A stretch of DNA of 7,894 nt from an uncultured Akkermansia sp. (lineage in GTDB: Bacteria > Verrucomicrobiota > Verrucomicrobiia > Verrucomicrobiales > Akkermansiaceae): the NCBI GenBank assembly GCA_947585525.1, contig CANPXA010000076.1, positions 1-7,894 on the forward strand, in the 5' to 3' direction. The position numbers and the translations under genes were made by a program. The notes under the pieces are model-generated. The model worked only from the letters and a program-made list of their open reading frames with translations. It was not told where the DNA came from and searched no databases. Within the stretch, counting starts at the first letter, position 1. Each line of letters starts with the position of its first letter. Below are positions 4,580 through 7,894 of the stretch, piece by piece.

Positions 4580-4638
4580 GCAAACGCATTAGGGAATGCG
4601 TTTGCTATTTACGATTTACAATTTGCGTGCTTGCTCGC
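4580..4638 (+). repeat. Hairpin, heptamers and CTTG hairpin (H5)
   Basis: The longest perfect hairpin in the window, an 11-bp stem with arms GCAAACGCATT and AATGCGTTTGC and an AGGG loop (4580-4605). After one base (T4606) come ATTTACG and ATTTACA (4607-4620). Then GCGTG-CTTG-CTCGC (4625-4638) forms a CTTG-looped hairpin with one T-T mismatch, equivalent to that of H3. It lies upstream of purN and far upstream of gcvT. Confidence 0.8.
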
Positions 4639-4655
4639 GAAGATGCGATGCTTCA

Positions 4656-4730
4656 GCATTGGTGGTGGGGAAAAATCATGAGCCTTGTTTAGTTAGAAAG
4701 GTTATTAGTTACGCCATGCCGTCTCGCAGG
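4656..4730 (+). repeat. Two-word repeat module, copy 2 (copy 1 at 3679-3752)
   Basis: Carries the same 18-base and 24-base words as copy 1 with a spacing of 51 rather than 50 bases and unrelated sequence between. It lies between array H5 and block C, as copy 1 lies between array H4 and block B, so the whole order (heptamers, two-word module, block) is repeated on both sides of purN. Copy 1 has an extra ~95 bases, including the 33-bp arm, before its block. Confidence 0.8.
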
Positions 4731-4742
4731 TTTTGCTTCCAT

Positions 4743-4827
4743 CGTCCATCGTACCTAACCAATGGGTTATGCTTCATCACCTGCCGATAACTGCGTGTTG
4801 GGATCGCTTTTTCTTGGACAGGATGTG
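4743..4827 (+). repeat. Dispersed ~88-bp block, copy C
   Basis: Closest in wording to copy A at its 5' end (CGTCCATCGTAC, then TAACCAATGG) and to copy B in the middle (GGGTTATGCT, ACTGCGTGTTGG). The stem-loop GGTTATG-CTT-CATCACC (4765-4781, one mismatch) is kept. It ends 23 bases before the gcvT -35 box. An open frame crosses it in phase with gcvT, but this is not part of the protein. Confidence 0.75.
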
Positions 4828-4850
4828 GAAAAGCCCGAAATTTTCAGAGC

Positions 4851-4879
4851 TTGACAAATCCTGGGCAGGGGCGTATCAT
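4851..4879 (+). promoter_or_regulatory. Promoter for the gcvTHP genes, predicted leaderless transcript
   Basis: Perfect TTGACA (4851-4856), a 17-nt spacer and TATCAT (4874-4879). Six bases then precede the GTG at 4886, so the canonical +1 position is the G of the start codon. A glycine riboswitch, common upstream of gcv genes elsewhere, would have no room downstream of this promoter. Confidence 0.72.
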
Positions 4880-4885
4880 CCCCGC

Positions 4886-5968
4886 GTGAACGAAGAATCG
4901 GTTAAAAAAACGCCGTTGTGGGCGAAGCACGTCGAATTGGGAGCAAAAATGGTGGCTTTTGCCGGGTGGGATATGCCGGTGCAATACAGCGGAATATTGG
5001 ATGAACACCGAGCCGTCCGTGAGGCATGCGGGGTATTTGACATATCACACATGGGGCAATTTCATGCGCACGGGGAAGGGACGACCACGTGGTTGAACGG
5101 GATGTTCACGAACAATTTGGAGAAGTTGATTGATGGGGTAGGACAGTATTCGATGATGCTCAATGAGCGCGGCGGCGTGATTGACGATTTGATTATCTAC
5201 CGACTCGGGGAGGATGATTACTTCATCGTGGTGAATGCTTCCATGATTGATGAGGACTACGCCTGGCTCATGGCGCACAAACCGGAGGATCCTCAGTTGG
5301 AAAATCTGAGTGCCGAGTACGTGGGTTTGGCGGTGCAGGGACCGAAGTGCGAGAGCGTGTTTGAGGCGGTGTGTCCCGGTGTTGAGCTTCCGGCGCACAA
5401 CGGGATCTTGCGGTTCACGGTGGATGGGGAGAAGCTCATCGTCTGCCGTACAGGCTACACCGGCGAAAACGGCTTTGAATTTTTCTGTGCAGCTCAGCAG
5501 GGCGTGAAGTGGTTTGAACGCATGATAGCGGCGGGAGCCCAACCCTGCGGACTTGGCGCAAGAGATAGCCTGAGACTGGAGATGTGCTACTCGCTGAATG
5601 GTTCTGACCTGTCGCCGGAAAAAACGCCGCTGGAGGCCGGACTTTCCTGGTGCTGCGACTTGACCAAGGATTTTGTGGGCGTGCAGACGCTGCGTGAACA
5701 AAAGGCGTCCGGACGTCCCACGGCGCTGGTGGCTATCGAGTACACGGAAAAAGGCGCACCGCCGCGGCATGGGTATGAGGTGCAGCTTCGGGATGGCACG
5801 CCGCTGGGCGAGCTGTGCAGCGGGGTGCTTTCTCCGACCTTGGGCAAGGGGATAGCCATGGCATACGTGCCGGCGCAGCATGGCAAGATTGGCACCGAGG
5901 TGCAGGTCGTTGTCCGTGGAAAAGCCGTACCCGCCGTTATCGTGAAAAAACCTTTCTTAAAAAAATAA
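4886..5968 (+). CDS. gcvT: Glycine cleavage system T protein (aminomethyltransferase)
   Basis: Takes the aminomethyl group from lipoylated H protein, releases ammonia and makes 5,10-methylene-tetrahydrofolate. With the GTG start at 4886 the protein has 360 residues, the family norm. Key blocks: TPLWAKHVELGAKMVAFAGW, then VFDISHMGQF (50-59), NERGGVIDDLI with D101 matching the folate-activating Asp of E. coli GcvT, CRTGYTGENGFEFF, ARDSLRLEMCYSLNG, and a C-terminal barrel ending KPFLKK. The open frame continues 51 codons upstream, but that part is repeat block C and the promoter; the GTG lies exactly at the predicted +1. No Shine-Dalgarno sequence precedes it. gcvH follows after 29 bases. Confidence 0.96.
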   Translation: MNEESVKKTPLWAKHVELGAKMVAFAGWDMPVQYSGILDEHRAVREACGVFDISHMGQFHAHGEGTTTWLNGMFTNNLEKLIDGVGQYSMMLNERGGVIDDLIIYRLGEDDYFIVVNASMIDEDYAWLMAHKPEDPQLENLSAEYVGLAVQGPKCESVFEAVCPGVELPAHNGILRFTVDGEKLIVCRTGYTGENGFEFFCAAQQGVKWFERMIAAGAQPCGLGARDSLRLEMCYSLNGSDLSPEKTPLEAGLSWCCDLTKDFVGVQTLREQKASGRPTALVAIEYTEKGAPPRHGYEVQLRDGTPLGELCSGVLSPTLGKGIAMAYVPAQHGKIGTEVQVVVRGKAVPAVIVKKPFLKK

Positions 5969-5997
5969 TCATTCCGAACCTCAACCATTAATCAGCC

Positions 5998-6381
5998 ATG
6001 AGTACAATACCCTCAGACTTCAAATACTCCGCCGAACACGAATGGATCAGCCCGGCCGCCGACGGAGTCGTAACGTTAGGTATCACCGACTTCGCTCAGT
6101 CCGAGTTGGGTGACGTCGTTTACGTCGATCTCCCGGAGGTAGGCAACACCTACGCCGCCGGAGACGCCATCGGCGCCGTAGAATCCGTGAAAGCGGCCTC
6201 CGATGTTTACACCCCTGTGTCCGGCGAGGTGGTTGAGGTGAATGAAGAATTGGGAAATGAGCCGGGAATCGTGAACAAGGATGCTTTCGGAGACGGCTGG
6301 ATCTGCAAGATCAAGCTGAGCGCGCCGGACGAGATGGACGGGCTCATGGATGCCACGGCCTACGGTGAGTTCTGCAAATAA
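5998..6381 (+). CDS. gcvH: Glycine cleavage system H protein (lipoyl carrier)
   Basis: Carries the aminomethyl intermediate on a lipoyl-lysine between the P, T and L proteins. The 127 residues match the family length. SAEHEWI (11-17) is the usual start of the fold, ITDFAQSELGDVVYVDLPEVG (29-49) follows, and the lipoylation site is K65 in GAVESVKAASDVYTPVSG. The C terminus has GWICKI and a final Y-G-E-F segment. It lies 29 bases after gcvT and 94 bases before gcvP on the same strand. The sequence before the ATG (ATTAATCAGCC) has no Shine-Dalgarno match; CAGCC directly before ATG is also found at nspC. Confidence 0.97.
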   Translation: MSTIPSDFKYSAEHEWISPAADGVVTLGITDFAQSELGDVVYVDLPEVGNTYAAGDAIGAVESVKAASDVYTPVSGEVVEVNEELGNEPGIVNKDAFGDGWICKIKLSAPDEMDGLMDATAYGEFCK

Positions 6382-6403
6382 AGAACGTCATTTTTTCTCG
6401 CGG

Positions 6404-6447
6404 GGCGTAGGAGTTCACCACGAAGAAGCTCCTGCGCCTGACTTTTT
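6404..6447 (+). terminator. Hairpin plus T-run between gcvH and gcvP (possible attenuator)
   Basis: GGCGTAGGAG (6404-6413) pairs with CTCCTGCGCC (6429-6438), 10 bp with one T-G pair; TT/AA may extend it past a bulged G. Five T residues follow at 6443-6447. This resembles a weak intrinsic terminator, and would lower gcvP expression relative to gcvTH if it works. TATGAT (6447-6452) could serve as a -10 for a separate gcvP promoter, but no -35 is evident. Confidence 0.4.
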
Positions 6448-6475
6448 ATGATCCTTTCCGAAATACCTTTCACCC

Positions 6476-7894
6476 ATGATCACGTCACAGTCCCCCTTTG
6501 AACCGCGCCACATCGGTCCCGGCGAGACCGAGATCCAAGAAATGCTCGCCGAAATCGGCTTCGACAGTCTCGATGCCATGACGGATGCCATTGTGCCGGC
6601 GGATATACGACTCAAGCAACTGCCGGATTTGCCGGCGCCGCTGACCGAGCAGGATGCCCTGAGTCAGCTCAAGCAGGTGCTCTCCGCCAACAGGCCTGCC
6701 AAGAGTCTGATCGGTCAGGGATATTACGGGGCTTACATGCCGGCCGTGATCCAGCGCAACGTCTATGAAAATCCGGGGTGGTACACGGCGTACACTCCCT
6801 ACCAGCCGGAGATTGCTCAGGGTCGGCTCGAGATGCTCATGAATTTCCAGACGATGATAGCCGGGTTGACGGGGCTTCCCGTGGCGAATGCATCGATGCT
6901 CGATGAGGGAACGGCGGCGGCAGAGGCGGTGCACCTGTGCGTGAGCAGCAAGGCGAAGAGCGATACCTTCTTTGTGGCGGATTCCTGTTTTCCGCAGACG
7001 ATTGAGGTGATCCGCACGCGCTGCGAGACCACGGGTGTGAAGCTGATCGTGGGGGACTGGAAGGAGTTTGACCCCGCGAGCGAGCCGGGACTGGCGGGCG
7101 TTTTGGTGCAGTACCCGGACGACCTGGGACGCGTGGAGGACTACGCTGCCTTTTTTGAGAAGTGTCATGCGGGCAGGGTTCTCTGCTGCGTGGCGGCGGA
7201 TCTGCTGGCTCTCACGCGCCTGCGCGAGCCGGGCGCGTTCGGTGCGGACGTCTGTATCGGCACGACTCAGCGCATCGGCATCCCGATGGGCTACGGCGGT
7301 CCGGCTGCGGCGTACATGGCCTGCACCGACGCGCTGAAACGAAAATTGCCCGGGCGCTTTATCGGTCTTTCCGTAGATCGCGATGGTAAACCGGCCTACC
7401 GTCTGGCGTTGCAGACGCGCGAACAACACATCCGCCGTGAAAAAGCCACTTCCAACATCTGCACGGCCCAAGTGCTGACGGCTCTGCTCAGCACCTTCTG
7501 TGCCATGTACCACGGACCGGAGGGACTCTCCCACATCGCCGCCACGGTGCAGCGTCTCGCCGCCGCCTTCGCGGAGAGCATGCACGCTGCGGAGGGCGTA
7601 GAGGTCGTTGACGGACGCCTTTTCGATACCGTGGCTCTTCGTTCGAAAGGACGGGCGGATGAGCTGGTGGCGGCTGCGCTCAAGGTGGGTTACAATATCC
7701 GTCGCGTGGATGCCGACACGGTGGGCGTATCCTTTGATGAAACGTGTACAGATGCCGATTTGACGGCGCTTTGTGAGGCGTTCGGGGTGAACCCCGCGGC
7801 GGTGAAGGACGCTCCGGCGAGTGAGAGAACGACGCCGTTCTGTACGGAAAAATGCTTCAATGCGTTCCATTCCGAGACGGAGATGATGCGCTAC
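6476..7894 (+). CDS. gcvP: Glycine dehydrogenase (decarboxylating), P protein, N-terminal 473 codons
   Basis: PLP enzyme that decarboxylates glycine and loads the aminomethyl group onto lipoyl-GcvH. The start MITSQSPFEPRHIGPGE is typical of full-length GcvP. Further landmarks are LIGQGYYGAYMPAVIQRNV (G80-Y84 within), YTAYTPYQPEIAQGRLEML (about 103-121), NASMLDEGTAAAEA (L142-T146 within), the segment IGIPMGYGGPAAAYMA, and EQHIRREKATSNICTAQ. This is the N-terminal half; the PLP-binding lysine of the family lies in the C-terminal half, beyond the window. Single-chain or split (gcvPA/gcvPB) organisation cannot be proved from this piece, but the RHIGP start and the reading frame open to the edge fit either. 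No Shine-Dalgarno sequence is seen (TACCTTTCACCC before ATG). Confidence 0.95.
   Translation, partial: MITSQSPFEPRHIGPGETEIQEMLAEIGFDSLDAMTDAIVPADIRLKQLPDLPAPLTEQDALSQLKQVLSANRPAKSLIGQGYYGAYMPAVIQRNVYENPGWYTAYTPYQPEIAQGRLEMLMNFQTMIAGLTGLPVANASMLDEGTAAAEAVHLCVSSKAKSDTFFVADSCFPQTIEVIRTRCETTGVKLIVGDWKEFDPASEPGLAGVLVQYPDDLGRVEDYAAFFEKCHAGRVLCCVAADLLALTRLREPGAFGADVCIGTTQRIGIPMGYGGPAAAYMACTDALKRKLPGRFIGLSVDRDGKPAYRLALQTREQHIRREKATSNICTAQVLTALLSTFCAMYHGPEGLSHIAATVQRLAAAFAESMHAAEGVEVVDGRLFDTVALRSKGRADELVAAALKVGYNIRRVDADTVGVSFDETCTDADLTALCEAFGVNPAAVKDAPASERTTPFCTEKCFNAFHSETEMMRY

Noticed and set aside
4733..4885. N-terminal extension of gcvT by 51 codons
   Set aside because: The extension is dispersed block C plus the promoter. 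GTG 4886 gives the normal family length and sits at the predicted +1.
4521..4885. Glycine riboswitch upstream of gcvT
   Set aside because: The predicted transcript begins at the start codon, and no recognisable glycine aptamer core was seen; the upstream DNA is the repeat family.
5045..5881. 278-codon minus-strand frame
   Set aside because: Antisense of gcvT with no recognisable domain.
6485..7870. 461-codon minus-strand frame
   Set aside because: Complete antisense of gcvP, whose plus-strand translation has clear family motifs. Arg/His-rich shadow.

Overview
This window looks like chromosomal DNA of a GC-rich, Gram-negative-type bacterium with ordinary housekeeping genes separated by unusually repeat-rich intergenic DNA. 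Several points recall Verrucomicrobiota/PVC-type gut bacteria: core promoters of the form TTGACA-17/18 nt-TATNAT, little use of Shine-Dalgarno sequences, and a carboxynorspermidine decarboxylase. No marker gene settles the phylum, so this placement is a low-confidence inference.

Layout. Bases 1-215 (minus strand) hold the 5' end of a biotin synthase gene (bioB) with its own promoter at 265-293. Bases 216-1158 are a long non-coding stretch filled with repeat modules: heptamer arrays, a 14-bp inverted repeat pair around a pyrimidine tract, a run of six hairpins and a dispersed block. A two-gene unit follows on the plus strand: a TPR lipoprotein (1159-2223) and nspC (2239-3462). A second repeat-rich gap (3463-3941) separates nspC from purN, which is on the minus strand (3942-4520). 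A third repeat-rich gap (4521-4885) carries the divergent promoters of purN and gcvT. The glycine cleavage genes gcvT (4886-5968), gcvH (5998-6381) and gcvP (6476 to the window end, partial) complete the window.

How the genes relate. GcvT, GcvH and GcvP are the T, H and P proteins of one complex. It decarboxylates glycine and passes its methylene carbon to tetrahydrofolate. The divergent purN product consumes 10-formyl-tetrahydrofolate in purine synthesis, so the two neighbours share a one-carbon theme. NspC belongs to the alternative spermidine/norspermidine pathway, and BioB makes biotin; neither has its pathway partners here.

The most unusual content is between the genes. The three gaps share modules in direct and inverted orientation: a hairpin placed exactly one base before ATTTACG heptamers (four of five loci, with stem sequences that differ but still pair), an ~88-bp block with a preserved stem-loop (three copies plus an inverted fragment), and a perfect 33-bp inverted repeat pair around the lipoprotein-nspC unit. 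The gcvT and purN promoters place the predicted transcription start at or next to the start codon, which suggests leaderless mRNAs.
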